Source of the DNA: Cladorrhinum sp. PSN259
Lineage: Eukaryota; Ascomycota; Sordariomycetes; Sordariales; Podosporaceae
DNA length: 64,000 bases
NCBI GenBank assembly: GCA_033725935.1
Contig: MU867067.1
Coordinates: 124,001-188,000 of the forward strand
Direction: 5' to 3'
The notes beneath the pieces are model-generated. The model ran no database searches, was not told the DNA's origin, and was given only the letters and a program-made list of their open reading frames with translations. Positions within the stretch are counted from its first letter, which is position 1; each line of letters begins with the position of its first letter. A program made the position numbers and the translations under genes. Positions 1 to 10,817 of the stretch are shown in pieces.

Positions 1-867
1 AATATTCGGAAGTTCTGTGTTCCCAGCCCAGGCCAAAGCTCGAGACAAGTCTTTCGAATCTCCAAACTCTAAAAAAAAAAGTCCCAAGATCCAATGCCTC
101 CTTTTTAACCCCACGGTTTCTTATCCTTGGATCCTTGCCAAAATGAGCTTGGCTCCTGAAGATCTCTTTTCCAGTCGTCTGGTTCAGTGCCCCCGGCCAC
201 GGAAAGGGCGCTCAGGGCGGTGGTCAGTGGCACCAAAAGCTCCCTGCCAAGCATTCGAGGAACGAACTGGCCCCTGCCAGAAGAACCAGGGAAGCTCAAT
301 GGAGCCTGGAACCTCCACTGGAAGCCAGCGAAGCAGGGAAGCAAGGGGTGACTGGGAACACTCATTTCGCCCCTCTCGTTTTCGTCTTGGAAACTCGCCC
401 TCTTTATCCCCTTTCCAAGTTTCCGTCGGAGCTTACAGCTGAGTTGAATTTAACATTTTTTTTTGGCTTCTTACTTTTGCGACACGACACGAGACGACGC
501 CCCTCGCCCACGCCCACTACCTACCATTCTACCTAATTCCTAACCGTTAATGTGCCGCCGCCGTGTTGGAGCGAGCTTGAAATAAGTGATACTTGGCTTT
601 GCTTACTTACACCCACGCATCCGTCTAGCCCACCACACGTTCAAACCTCCCCGACGGGAAATCCAAAATCTCGAGCCCCAAGTCCAGCCCAAAAACGAAA
701 CCAGCTCATTCCCCGACCATGGCAATTTCTGGCAGGACTCGCGAGTGAACAGAGACGGGAATGCAACGGGCAAAAAAACGGGTTGCGACTAATGGACGGT
801 TGCCGGAGCCCGTTGCCCATGTACAATACAGTTACCAACAATACAACTTCCTCGAATACATCGCGAG
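1..867. other. Upstream region of the FMP27 gene
   Basis: No gene is supported here. The stretch is mixed-composition DNA with short A and T runs (for example near 70 and 450-465) and pyrimidine-rich patches, as expected of a fungal promoter and leader. The reading frames that cross it show no recognisable domain, and the one overlapping the FMP27 start begins at GTG rather than ATG. I see no clear TATA box. Confidence 0.6.
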
Positions 868-3800
868 ATGGCCCTCCTTAATCCCACCTTTGTCTTTGGC
901 ATAATAGTCCTTCTTTACCTCTCAACCTTCGTTTTATTCGCCGTCATCCGGATTATAACCGGTCTTTCCATTCAGCGCGTTGGCTACTTTTCGCTCCGAC
1001 GACTATCATACACCCCGCGTGATGGCATCCGGATCGATATTCGCGGTCTGGGTCTCAACGTCCACCGCCCCACCTTCGCACAGCCCACGTGGCTCAGTAT
1101 TGTCGTCAGCGAGCTTGCCGTCACAGTTGATATTAGGGAGTTGGAAGGAAACAAGACGGCGGGAGCTACACCAAGCGATAGTGACGAGTCCGACAACGAG
1201 AACGATGTGGCTCAAGATAAGGCCACGGCTACGAAGGGGCCAACTTTACTACCACCGCCGGCCGACTTGCCAAGAATTGTTCGCCGAGAAACCATCTCGG
1301 AGGGCCGGAGCAAAACGTGGAAGCAGTTGACAAAGATCAAGGAAAAGATCAAGCTGCTCCATCGCAAAGTCAATTGGCTTCGCATGGTGGATATAGTGGC
1401 TACGAATTCAACTATCAACATCGAAGAGGTGGGAAATGTGCAGTTGGGCAGCGTCACGGTTGCGGTCGACACGAGGAGGAAGATGGTCGACCAGGCGCGC
1501 TTCTTTATGCAGGGAGCAGCAGAGAGGAAAGGGCAAAAACAGCAGGCCGAATGGATTGTGACACTGCGGAGCGTGCTTTTTACTGCTGCTGGAGGAGAAG
1601 CCCAGGAGGTTCTGGATAGCGCTTCTTTGAATATCCATGGTTACCTATACGAGGCACTCGATGGTCTCCGCGATGCGGCGATCGCCCTGAAGTTTGGCCG
1701 AGTCCATATTCCATATGACGAGGTTCGACGAAGTGCAACAAACTACAAGCATATCAAGAAAGAAGCGAGGAAGGGTCTAGCCGAGTCTCAATCCATGGAG
1801 AAACTTGTCGACCAAGTAATACAGGAGATCGATTTGCCAGGGAGCACCACCAACCGGAACTTGATGCAAACCGTTTCCGATTCCAAGGAGCTGGTGAGCT
1901 CAGTTCTCAGGGGGATCAAGGAGGTTCAATTCGCTGTCAGCTATATGGGCTTCACCAAGAAAATTGAAGCAGTCCGCCCTGCGGGCTCACCTATCCTTTT
2001 GAATGCATCTATGAAGGAGGTTGGCATCGATCTGCACCGGTTGGACTCGAAGTCTCCCGCACATAGAATGTACTTCCCCTCCAAGGATATTGCCCATGAG
2101 GCTCTTGCTGCAGCCTTGTCCATATCCATTGGCCTCGATGATGGGCATGGCAAACCGGAACGAATAATGTACATCCCAATGGCAACCACCACAGTGAGGA
2201 CGACGCTTCCCTCCAAGACTGTGGAGCTCGCCAACGAAGGAACCGCGGAGCAACGGAACGCCAACATCCTCTTTGCCAACTCAGTAGTTACCTCCCCATC
2301 AGTCGATCTTGATCCTCGGCATCTCCCACTTTTACTAGCAATGCTTCAGCGCAAACCAAAGGTCAAGAAGGAGGAGCCCCAACAGCGACATATGCTGATA
2401 TCAAGGCTTCTACCGAAAGCCAACATCAAGTTCTCCATGCACGAGCCAGTGGTGCGAATAGCGCTTCCACCTGTACAGAAAGGAGCTGACCCTGACGATT
2501 TTGACCTCATTATATCGTCTATATCATCGATATCGCTGGACATGGAGTCATTCCACTCAACCATCGAAGAGCTCCATTATTCATTAGCGGCGACCATGAG
2601 ACTTCAAAACCATCACTTATATTATCAGACATGTGCTGGTAACGAGAAGATTGACCTCCTTGAAACAGACTCATTCGACTTGAAAGTGCAGCTCAATGCA
2701 TCGCCTCATGTTCAAGTGGTTGCTACCGGTAACCTGCAGAACTTCGCGTTGAAGATGGTCAGAGATGAAATTGGAGACGGCCTTCGGCAGATTGTGCGCC
2801 AACTGCGTCTGGATGTCGAGCCAGATAAGCGGGCAGTGTCAAAAACTGCAAAACATTCTAATTTCTTGCGTGCTCTGCCCTCATGGTTGCTGCACTTTCA
2901 ACTGAATTGCTCCGACTTCAGCTTCGAAGTGGCGGGAGTGGACAAGGACATCTCAGAAGAATCGAGGGGTCTTGCTCTGCAATTAGATACGTGGTCTGTC
3001 GAGTACCGTGCACAAAGGCTTGATGGGCTGCAAAGACGACCGTCGCGACGTAGAGCGAGCAGCCGTAGCATGATGTCGCCCGAGACAGACATCTTGAAGA
3101 CTGTTCCGATGTCTCCCAGAAAGAAGTATTACCATGATGGCGACGGGCGCCGCATGGCGTTCCAATTCAAAGGCCTCGAGGCCTACATGATCGAAGCCGA
3201 GGATAAATGGGAGGTTGAGCCCTTTGTGAACATCCCCAGGGTCGAAGTGGCATTATCGACGTTAAGCGACAATCAAGGTCCTGTGTTCCATATTCAGTCG
3301 CAAATAAGGACCGTCCTCATCCAGTACTCACTTTATCGCCATTATGCTGTTGGGGTCGCCGTTACAGTGTTGCGAAAAGCTTTCGCAAGGACGAACAAGG
3401 ACGTCGGCAGCCCTGTTGTACCAGGTACTCCGCAGTTTGCGGCACAAAGGCTGGTCGTTGGCCACCTCTCACCCCCAACCAGCAATGGTATGCCCGAGTT
3501 CATACTGGGCGGCGACGATTCCTTCCGGGTTGTTCAGGAGCTTGTTGCCGTCGACATAAAAGCAAACCTGATCCAGATAAAGGCCGAGCTGCCTTCGGAT
3601 CCACCCGTGATGCTTCAGGTTTTCAACGTGGAGGCAGGACGCCACCGATGGTCTCCCCCTTTTGTGCATGCCAAGCTCATACGGCTCTATGCCGAAGCAC
3701 CTAGAATGCGCACGGTCTGGGCGCGCATTATTAGCATCAAGGATGCGCGTCTGGACTATCGTGAGTCTCGCCGGAAGATCACCGGCGCCGGAGTTCATGA

Positions 3801-6800
3801 CGAACGCATGTTCGATATTGTCTCAGAGACGATACGTGTTGCCGTCCCTCACGACCTTGTTGTGTATAAGATTACCGACAATTTCGTCAACGTTATCAAG
3901 TCTGTCCAACAGCTCCATCATCGCTTCAAAACCGGCACCAATGAGTACATTCTGGACAAAGGGCCGGAAGGACCAAAGAATGTCCCCAAGATTTCTGTCC
4001 GGACAAAAACTTTGCTTTTCGAGCTGGAGGAGGGCGCGTTCGAATGGAAGCTCGGGGTCATATACCGTGCTGGGTTGGTGGAAATGATGCAACGAGAGGC
4101 ACGGGAAGAAGCTTTTCGGGTCAAGGTCAAGAAGATCCACGAGGAAGACTCCAAGCGAGGGCCTGCCAAACTTCGAACGCGGTCTGCTGCTTCTCGCGGC
4201 GTTGCTCACCCCTCCAGTGGCTCTCATAATCACGATGGTCGCAAGCGCTCCTCGAGTGAAACCCGCTACCGTGGTCGGGCGCCCAGGTATGACCCAGAGG
4301 AGGGCTCTAAAGGCATCAGCGGTAAAGCTCGTGTTTCGATCGCCGAGGCTAGAGAGAAACTGAACGTGCACCACTCCAGGAGCTGGAAGCAGCGGATTGA
4401 CCAGCAGTATGAAGTATCTAGAAACGCGGCCAAGGACACACACTCGCTGTTCTTGGGTGTTAACGAGGTACCGGAGGATATGAACGACAGCGAGAAGATC
4501 CTTGAAATTCCACAACGGCCCTCTCTTGCGGCGGCTCTCGTCAATGACCTTCACATCACCATCGACAAACCATCTTTTGCCATGAAAGAACTCCCTGAAT
4601 TCTTGCACAAAGTTGGCAAGGGCATGCCGAGGGATATGAAATATGCCCTGCTCGTCCCCATGAGCGTCAGGATTGACATGGGTGAAGCAAAGATAAACTT
4701 GAGGGATTATCCATTACCGTTCATACACGTGCCGTCCACCAAATCAGGACAGTCCGCACGGTTACCGGCATTATCATTGACGACCGACTTTGTAATTGCC
4801 GAAGAATATCGGGGGCCTCAATCCATGCGCAAGATCACGGTACAGGTTGTTCCAGCAGGGCGAACTCTGAGCTTGGATCCGTCGGCACCGAACTCAGGAA
4901 GCTTTGCTGTTGACGTAAGGAGAACAATTGGACCTGTGAAGACCTTTTCAGACATGACTGTCGATATTCACACTGCTAATCCTACCCGCATCACATGGGG
5001 GCCGTCATATCAGCCTGCGATCCAGGATATGATGATGGCCATCGAGTCCATGACTAAACCGCAGCTCGATCCTTCAGAAAAGGTCGGTTTCTGGGACAAG
5101 ATACGACTAAACTTTCATTCCCGAGTCCGCGTGGCCTGGCGAGGAGACGGTGACGTCCACCTGACATTGAAGGGTAGTAGAGATCCCTACCAAGTCACAG
5201 GCAATGGCGCGGGTTTTATCCTGTGCTGGCGTAACGATGTAAGATGGAACATCCACACTGATGACGACCCCAAGCGATTCATGACGGTCGACAGCAACGA
5301 GTTTGTTCTCGCTGTTCCAGACTACAGCCATCAAGTTCGCGAGACTCGGAGGCAACATGGCGAGGATGAGAGCATCACCAGCAGCAGCAGCAGCTATCAA
5401 TCGGGTGCTGCGTTCAAGAAGGTGGTTATAAAGTTATCCGGCAAAGTGCAAGTGCTTGCCGGCCTTGTCTTTGAGAGGGCAATCGAGAACGGCCAAAGGA
5501 GTTTCGAGTTCAAGCCTCATTATGACGTTGTACTCAAGGCACCTCGGGACGCTAACCCGGAGAATGGTCTGCCGTATGATGCTTTCCGCGGATTCAGAAG
5601 TCAACATATTCACCTCTCGGTTGCTGTCCGCGCGCCCGTCGATCGGGAGTGGACGGGCTTGGTCACTGAACCCTCGCGAAGTTACAATACTGTTCACCTT
5701 ACTCCTCGTTTCTTCACCCACTTCTTCGCATGGTGGTCTCTCTTCTCAGGGCCACTCTCGTTACCAGTTCGTCAGGGTGCACTTTGGCCAGGTCGTGAGA
5801 AGAACAGCAAGAAATTTGGTCGGCACCTTGCTACCATCAAGTACAACGTCTTATTGGCACCCCTTTTCCTCAGTCATATCTATAAACACAAGGATGCCGA
5901 AGATTATACAGAGAACTCAGTCTCTGCCACCGGTATCAAGGTTCGCTTCGATAGCTGGATGTTGGATCTGCACCAGAGGCGAGAAGAATTCAATACCAGA
6001 GATCGTGGTCGCGGAACTCAAACCAGAACCACTGGCATGAAGCTTCATGCAGGACAACTGGATCTTGTGTCCGCCGACATCCGTGCTGTATCGGCTAGCA
6101 TTCGCGGCACGACAGCCGACGCGCTTTTGAGGAACTCTCTGTCAACGTTCATCACTGACCAGGAAGGAGATGGCCCTGACCTCTCTCGCTTCACCATCCC
6201 CGACAACGACCTGACATGGATTGATATGGATGACTTTGTCGAGCTTGACTGGATCCTGCCGACTGAACCAAATCCTGACACCAAAATCCTGCCGCTAGCG
6301 TTCGCTCCCCGGATTACGTACTTCCGCCAGACAGACATCGGCGGTACCATTGATGGCGATCCGGACAGGACAAGCCCTTTCGGCCAGGAGCCCACCCACT
6401 TTTGCATCATGAGCCAAGATGATGACCCTCGAAGGGTACAAAGCCAGCTCATTCGTCGGCGCTTGGAGCAAATTGACGTACAGATGGATACACACGAGAG
6501 AAATCTCGGGGAGCTTGAGCTTCGTCTTGTCCGTGGTGACATCACTGACGCAGACCTCGGGGCGGAATTCGATATCCTGACCAGACATAGTGCTGTGCTG
6601 CGCGGACGGAAGGCCTTCCTGGAAAGTATGCTCAGAGATATGACGCCCCATGGACCGTCCAGCTTCGACGACGGAAAGTCTACTTGCACTGAGGGAGAAT
6701 CTGTAACTTCTCCGGACCTCCCCCCAGAAGATCTAACATCACCAGAGAGCACTGAGTTTGCAAGTGACTTCAAGAATCGCTTCGTGGTTCACAACATGCA

Positions 6801-9800
6801 ACTCAAGTGGAACAACACGTTGCGAAACATTATTCTCCGCTACATTCATCAAGTCGGTCAACGCCGTGGTTTCGTCTACTACCTTTCTCGACCGGCAGTC
6901 AAGTTTATCTTAGATCTAGTAGATGAGCAGACCAAGTCAAAGACGGCTAAGCAAGCACCCCCCTCAACCAGGACTGGCAGCACCCCCGACAGCCAGGCGG
7001 CAGATCGCGATATCCAAAAGAATATCGAGGATAGAATTCGCAAGATTTTGCAGGAGGGCAAAAAGTTCTCGGCAAGTGATGATAGTGAAATCACAGGAGG
7101 CCACCCAACGATGGCCGACCTCTCCAGCGGCATTGCGGATGAGTTCACGACTCAGAACAGTTATCACGTCCGTTTGATTGCACCCCAGATCCAGCTTCAG
7201 AGCGACAAGAACAAAAAACATGTGGTTCTCACGACAGCCAAGGGGATGGAACTCAAGGTAGTCGACGTCCTCGAGAAGAGCAGGATGTCGGATGATGTCA
7301 GCGGTCTTGTACAGCAGCGTTTCCTTGTCAACATGGACAGCACGCAGTTTTTCGTCACCCATCAAAAGTGGTTTTCGACACAGCTGGTGTCCATGTATTC
7401 CGGAAACACCTATGGCACACCTTCAGGTTCCTCTTGGCCGCCATGGGTTCCAATGGAGGTTATGTTTGACTTCCAAGCAGATCCTTTTGGCTTCAAGCGT
7501 GTCGTTCAGAAGACCTCGGCCATGCTTCGCTATGACAAGTACAACAACCTGCGCCTCAAGTACAACGACGAGGTCAACACCAATGAGAACGAGGGCATTA
7601 ACCTTCAAGATGGCGTTGCCGAGAGCAGGACCGACAACCTCTGGGTCGAGTTCCCGCAGGCTCATGCCTTGTGCAACTCATCACAGTATTACGCCATCTA
7701 TGTCATCGTTCTGGACCTTCTCATGTACAGTGAGCCACTAGAAAAGACGCGGAATGAGAGGCTCGAGAAGATCATGCTTGCCTCCGATTTCAGCGATCTT
7801 AGAGGAGCTCCCCAGATGGTCATCAAGCTCCAGGAGCGAGTCCGTCAGCTTGAAGATATCAAGACACATTTCCAGACTCATTCTAAACAGTTGGATAAGC
7901 AGGGCTGGAAAGATCGCCTCTTACTTGAACGTGATTTGGCTGCATGCGAAGATGAGCTCTTCTTTATGATGAAGGCCATCACCACTTCTCAGAGGAAGTT
8001 CGACGGCACCACTAGCAGTGCGCTCTTGAAGTGGAGCATTGCAGCCAAGGAGATTGTCTGGCAACTGATCCGTGACAACAACGAGCCCCTTGTAGAGTTG
8101 CAGCTCAATAATGTGGAGTATGATCGCACAGACAACTCTGATGGATCGCACATCAACTTGATACAGGTGGGCAAGGTTCTCGGCCTTAACCTACTCCCCG
8201 ATGCCATCTATCCTGTCATGGTCGCTCCATATGTCGATGGCAATTCTAGAGGCGTCGACGATAATTCCAAGCCCATGATCCGTGTGTACTGGAACATGCT
8301 GGAGGCTATTGCCGGCATTCCGATCATGGATCACTTTGAGGTGAATCTGTTCCCTCTTAAGGTGCAGCTGGAGCGTGAGGTCGGGAAGAAGTTGTTCGAG
8401 TACATCTTCCCTGGTATTGACGGAGATGGTGCGCCAACCGATGGCAAGAACACCTCCCCGTTCATGATTAAGCAGACAATGCCGGGAGAGGAGGACGAAA
8501 AGAGCGACAATGAGTCTATGAATGACTCGATCCCTCGTCTAGGAGCCGCTATCTCTTTCGCCGACAAGGACAACGCCTCAGAGATGGGCCAAAGTCAGTT
8601 CGAAACACGAGCTGGATCTCTTGAGTTGAGGTTGCGTCCAACATTGACATCTGATCCGGACGAAGACACCGCCAAGCACAAGGCATTGAGCATTCATTCT
8701 GGCGAGGGTTCATCTTTCCGGCTGTTCCGATCCGGCACCGGTTTCAAGGCTATCGGCAAGAAGGCGTCAAACGATTCTCTTCGTAGCGCCATCAATCCCC
8801 GACCTGGCATTGGCAGGACTGGCACCGGATTTTCTGCCGTTTCCGTCAGCGGCGAATCCAAGAAGGGGTCACGCTTCGGTTTGCGGCATAGGTCTAATGG
8901 CAACGATGACAAGTCCAAGCAGTCTGACGACCTGACCAAGATGATTGCCCGAGCATCCAACTACATGACTTTCTCATACATCAAGATGCCGTCGGTGGTG
9001 CTTTGCGTCAGCTACAAGGGCAAAGGAGAGCGCAACTTTGAGGATGTGCATGATTTCGTCTTCCGCTTGCCTACCATCGAGTATCACAACAAGACGTGGT
9101 CCAACCTTGATCTCGCTCTTGCTCTGAAGAGTAGGATCATCAAGGCTTTGATCAGTCATACTGGTGCCATTATTGGGAACAAATTCAAGCACAGGCCGAA
9201 TATTGCGCAGCAGAGCAAGCTGAGAGAGCTGGCAACAAACTCGGCACTCCTGGCGACGCCGTATTCGTATGCGCCCTCGATATCCGATGCGAGAGATAAT
9301 AGCGGGGATGATTCCTCGTCTCTTTACGGCGTCTCGCCTGTTGATTTCTCGAGATCCCCGCCACAGTCGATTAGAAGGTCGAATACTTCGGCACCTGGCC
9401 CAGCGTCGTCGACCAGTAGGAGTCCTAGTATTGCCTCCTCGAGATCTCAAAGGTCGGCCACGACACAAATTGTTTCCGGCAGCGGCGGTAGTGGTACTGG
9501 CGGGGGTGGAGGTGGCAACGTGTCAGTCAGCTCTCAGGCTTCCGGTGCTATCCCCACATTTCTGATGACGCAGCCTACCATTTCTACCATGTCGAGCACG
9601 GACAGCAGTGGTAGGGGAGGTTTTAATCTCTTAAGGCCAAGTTCAAGCGGCTGGTCGAGACCGTTTGGAGGCGGTGGACAGAGCAGTCAGGCAGCAAATG
9701 GAGGGATAAAGAGGCCTGGAAGCAGCAGCGGTGTCTCGCTGGCGAATGTAGCTGCGGCGTCGTCTGCTTTCACTAGTAGTATTACTAGTAATGGTCATGC

Positions 9801-10059
9801 TGCGCCTGAGCAGAGTCCTGAGCGGAAGAGGGCGGGAACTACGGGGCATGGTTTCAGGGATAAGTTTCATGCTTTTACGACTCGGTTGAAGGACCGCGAG
9901 GCTACCGTTGTTCATGTCGGAAGTGGGGAAGGAGAGGGAATATTGGCAGAAGAAAGTGAAGGAGGAAGAGGTACTACTGGCAGAGAAGATAATGATGAAC
10001 GTGGAGGAGCAAGTGGGAATGGGTTATTCAAGACGTTGAGTAGGGGTGTACGGGGTTGA
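868..10059 (+). CDS. FMP27: FMP27/Hobbit-family bridge-like lipid transfer protein (BLTP2 type), 3063 aa
   Basis: One uninterrupted exon encodes 3063 residues. The first 30 residues hold a hydrophobic anchor (FGIIVLLYLSTFVLFAVI), followed by a signature amphipathic start of the lipid-channel fold. Three Fmp27 family blocks are visible in order: GFWDK near residue 1406, the FAWWSLFSGPLSLPVRQGALW block near 1620, and the WPPW block near 2189. A predicted coiled stretch lies around 2310-2370. The last 300 or so residues are Ser/Gly-rich and basic. Family knowledge: yeast Fmp27/Hob1 and animal Hobbit/BLTP2 are rod-like proteins at ER-plasma membrane contacts that shuttle glycerophospholipids. The start is the first ATG that gives the membrane anchor. 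Length is somewhat above the yeast protein because of the C-terminal low-complexity tail. A 9.2 kb exon with no intron is striking beside its intron-bearing neighbours. Confidence 0.93.
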   Translation: MALLNPTFVFGIIVLLYLSTFVLFAVIRIITGLSIQRVGYFSLRRLSYTPRDGIRIDIRGLGLNVHRPTFAQPTWLSIVVSELAVTVDIRELEGNKTAGATPSDSDESDNENDVAQDKATATKGPTLLPPPADLPRIVRRETISEGRSKTWKQLTKIKEKIKLLHRKVNWLRMVDIVATNSTINIEEVGNVQLGSVTVAVDTRRKMVDQARFFMQGAAERKGQKQQAEWIVTLRSVLFTAAGGEAQEVLDSASLNIHGYLYEALDGLRDAAIALKFGRVHIPYDEVRRSATNYKHIKKEARKGLAESQSMEKLVDQVIQEIDLPGSTTNRNLMQTVSDSKELVSSVLRGIKEVQFAVSYMGFTKKIEAVRPAGSPILLNASMKEVGIDLHRLDSKSPAHRMYFPSKDIAHEALAAALSISIGLDDGHGKPERIMYIPMATTTVRTTLPSKTVELANEGTAEQRNANILFANSVVTSPSVDLDPRHLPLLLAMLQRKPKVKKEEPQQRHMLISRLLPKANIKFSMHEPVVRIALPPVQKGADPDDFDLIISSISSISLDMESFHSTIEELHYSLAATMRLQNHHLYYQTCAGNEKIDLLETDSFDLKVQLNASPHVQVVATGNLQNFALKMVRDEIGDGLRQIVRQLRLDVEPDKRAVSKTAKHSNFLRALPSWLLHFQLNCSDFSFEVAGVDKDISEESRGLALQLDTWSVEYRAQRLDGLQRRPSRRRASSRSMMSPETDILKTVPMSPRKKYYHDGDGRRMAFQFKGLEAYMIEAEDKWEVEPFVNIPRVEVALSTLSDNQGPVFHIQSQIRTVLIQYSLYRHYAVGVAVTVLRKAFARTNKDVGSPVVPGTPQFAAQRLVVGHLSPPTSNGMPEFILGGDDSFRVVQELVAVDIKANLIQIKAELPSDPPVMLQVFNVEAGRHRWSPPFVHAKLIRLYAEAPRMRTVWARIISIKDARLDYRESRRKITGAGVHDERMFDIVSETIRVAVPHDLVVYKITDNFVNVIKSVQQLHHRFKTGTNEYILDKGPEGPKNVPKISVRTKTLLFELEEGAFEWKLGVIYRAGLVEMMQREAREEAFRVKVKKIHEEDSKRGPAKLRTRSAASRGVAHPSSGSHNHDGRKRSSSETRYRGRAPRYDPEEGSKGISGKARVSIAEAREKLNVHHSRSWKQRIDQQYEVSRNAAKDTHSLFLGVNEVPEDMNDSEKILEIPQRPSLAAALVNDLHITIDKPSFAMKELPEFLHKVGKGMPRDMKYALLVPMSVRIDMGEAKINLRDYPLPFIHVPSTKSGQSARLPALSLTTDFVIAEEYRGPQSMRKITVQVVPAGRTLSLDPSAPNSGSFAVDVRRTIGPVKTFSDMTVDIHTANPTRITWGPSYQPAIQDMMMAIESMTKPQLDPSEKVGFWDKIRLNFHSRVRVAWRGDGDVHLTLKGSRDPYQVTGNGAGFILCWRNDVRWNIHTDDDPKRFMTVDSNEFVLAVPDYSHQVRETRRQHGEDESITSSSSSYQSGAAFKKVVIKLSGKVQVLAGLVFERAIENGQRSFEFKPHYDVVLKAPRDANPENGLPYDAFRGFRSQHIHLSVAVRAPVDREWTGLVTEPSRSYNTVHLTPRFFTHFFAWWSLFSGPLSLPVRQGALWPGREKNSKKFGRHLATIKYNVLLAPLFLSHIYKHKDAEDYTENSVSATGIKVRFDSWMLDLHQRREEFNTRDRGRGTQTRTTGMKLHAGQLDLVSADIRAVSASIRGTTADALLRNSLSTFITDQEGDGPDLSRFTIPDNDLTWIDMDDFVELDWILPTEPNPDTKILPLAFAPRITYFRQTDIGGTIDGDPDRTSPFGQEPTHFCIMSQDDDPRRVQSQLIRRRLEQIDVQMDTHERNLGELELRLVRGDITDADLGAEFDILTRHSAVLRGRKAFLESMLRDMTPHGPSSFDDGKSTCTEGESVTSPDLPPEDLTSPESTEFASDFKNRFVVHNMQLKWNNTLRNIILRYIHQVGQRRGFVYYLSRPAVKFILDLVDEQTKSKTAKQAPPSTRTGSTPDSQAADRDIQKNIEDRIRKILQEGKKFSASDDSEITGGHPTMADLSSGIADEFTTQNSYHVRLIAPQIQLQSDKNKKHVVLTTAKGMELKVVDVLEKSRMSDDVSGLVQQRFLVNMDSTQFFVTHQKWFSTQLVSMYSGNTYGTPSGSSWPPWVPMEVMFDFQADPFGFKRVVQKTSAMLRYDKYNNLRLKYNDEVNTNENEGINLQDGVAESRTDNLWVEFPQAHALCNSSQYYAIYVIVLDLLMYSEPLEKTRNERLEKIMLASDFSDLRGAPQMVIKLQERVRQLEDIKTHFQTHSKQLDKQGWKDRLLLERDLAACEDELFFMMKAITTSQRKFDGTTSSALLKWSIAAKEIVWQLIRDNNEPLVELQLNNVEYDRTDNSDGSHINLIQVGKVLGLNLLPDAIYPVMVAPYVDGNSRGVDDNSKPMIRVYWNMLEAIAGIPIMDHFEVNLFPLKVQLEREVGKKLFEYIFPGIDGDGAPTDGKNTSPFMIKQTMPGEEDEKSDNESMNDSIPRLGAAISFADKDNASEMGQSQFETRAGSLELRLRPTLTSDPDEDTAKHKALSIHSGEGSSFRLFRSGTGFKAIGKKASNDSLRSAINPRPGIGRTGTGFSAVSVSGESKKGSRFGLRHRSNGNDDKSKQSDDLTKMIARASNYMTFSYIKMPSVVLCVSYKGKGERNFEDVHDFVFRLPTIEYHNKTWSNLDLALALKSRIIKALISHTGAIIGNKFKHRPNIAQQSKLRELATNSALLATPYSYAPSISDARDNSGDDSSSLYGVSPVDFSRSPPQSIRRSNTSAPGPASSTSRSPSIASSRSQRSATTQIVSGSGGSGTGGGGGGNVSVSSQASGAIPTFLMTQPTISTMSSTDSSGRGGFNLLRPSSSGWSRPFGGGGQSSQAANGGIKRPGSSSGVSLANVAAASSAFTSSITSNGHAAPEQSPERKRAGTTGHGFRDKFHAFTTRLKDREATVVHVGSGEGEGILAEESEGGRGTTGREDNDERGGASGNGLFKTLSRGVRG

Positions 10060-10817
10060 ACCAACAACAAAAATCAGGATCAGGATTGGGATGGTTGGAA
10101 GTTCACGTACATATATACTTACATACAACCTGGTGTTATGTGGGTTGATCTGGCTTTTTCACAAAGCAAAGCACAGCAGGCAAGCAAGCAAAGCAAGGGC
10201 ATTCATTGTATTGGATTGGGCTGGATAAAGCATTAGGCGTCCTTTTTTCCCTTTTTTTTTTCCCCTTCCTTTTTTTTACTTCGATTCTTCTTGTTTTTCA
10301 GAGTATTTTATTTATTTTAACTTTTGTTAGTGGAATCTTTAGTATACACATTACTCTCGCATATATATATATATATATCAAGATGGAAAAAATGGTCATA
10401 CAAGGCAAGGCAACGGCTATATCATGGGAGTTTGTTTACTTTAAAAGGCACGACTTCTGGGATACTGTCAAGTGTTGCTTGTTAGCGGGTAGCTAGTTAT
10501 CTTTACTTGGGAAGTATAAATCAAATGATATACACAGATTACAGAGCTGTAAATGAGAAAGGTGTAAAACTCTCGACACCTTGACGGCAGGGTTCTTATC
10601 TTATCGCAGCTTGCTGACCAGCAACCCCTCCATTCCCATTCGACTACCAGGCAGCTACTGCAGCTCCAACTCTAGAGCTTCCCATCGACCATTCATCCAT
10701 CAAATAACCAAAACCAAACTGCTCACGGTTTATTTACGAAGTACACACCAATTTTTCTCGCGACACAGCATACAACCTCAGGGCGACATCCAAGTCGCAA
10801 GACTTCCGGTCGTTAAG
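10060..10817. other. Intergenic region FMP27-CSN5
   Basis: This holds the 3' end of FMP27 and the promoter and leader of CSN5. T-rich tracts lie at about 10240-10330 and an (AT)9 dinucleotide run at 10361-10378; both look like 3' UTR or terminator-side DNA. No gene or structured RNA is recognised. Confidence 0.6.

Noticed and set aside
3823..4608. 261-codon minus-strand frame within FMP27 (also 6045-6773)
   Set aside because: Both are antisense to a conserved, continuous coding exon and look like shadow frames.
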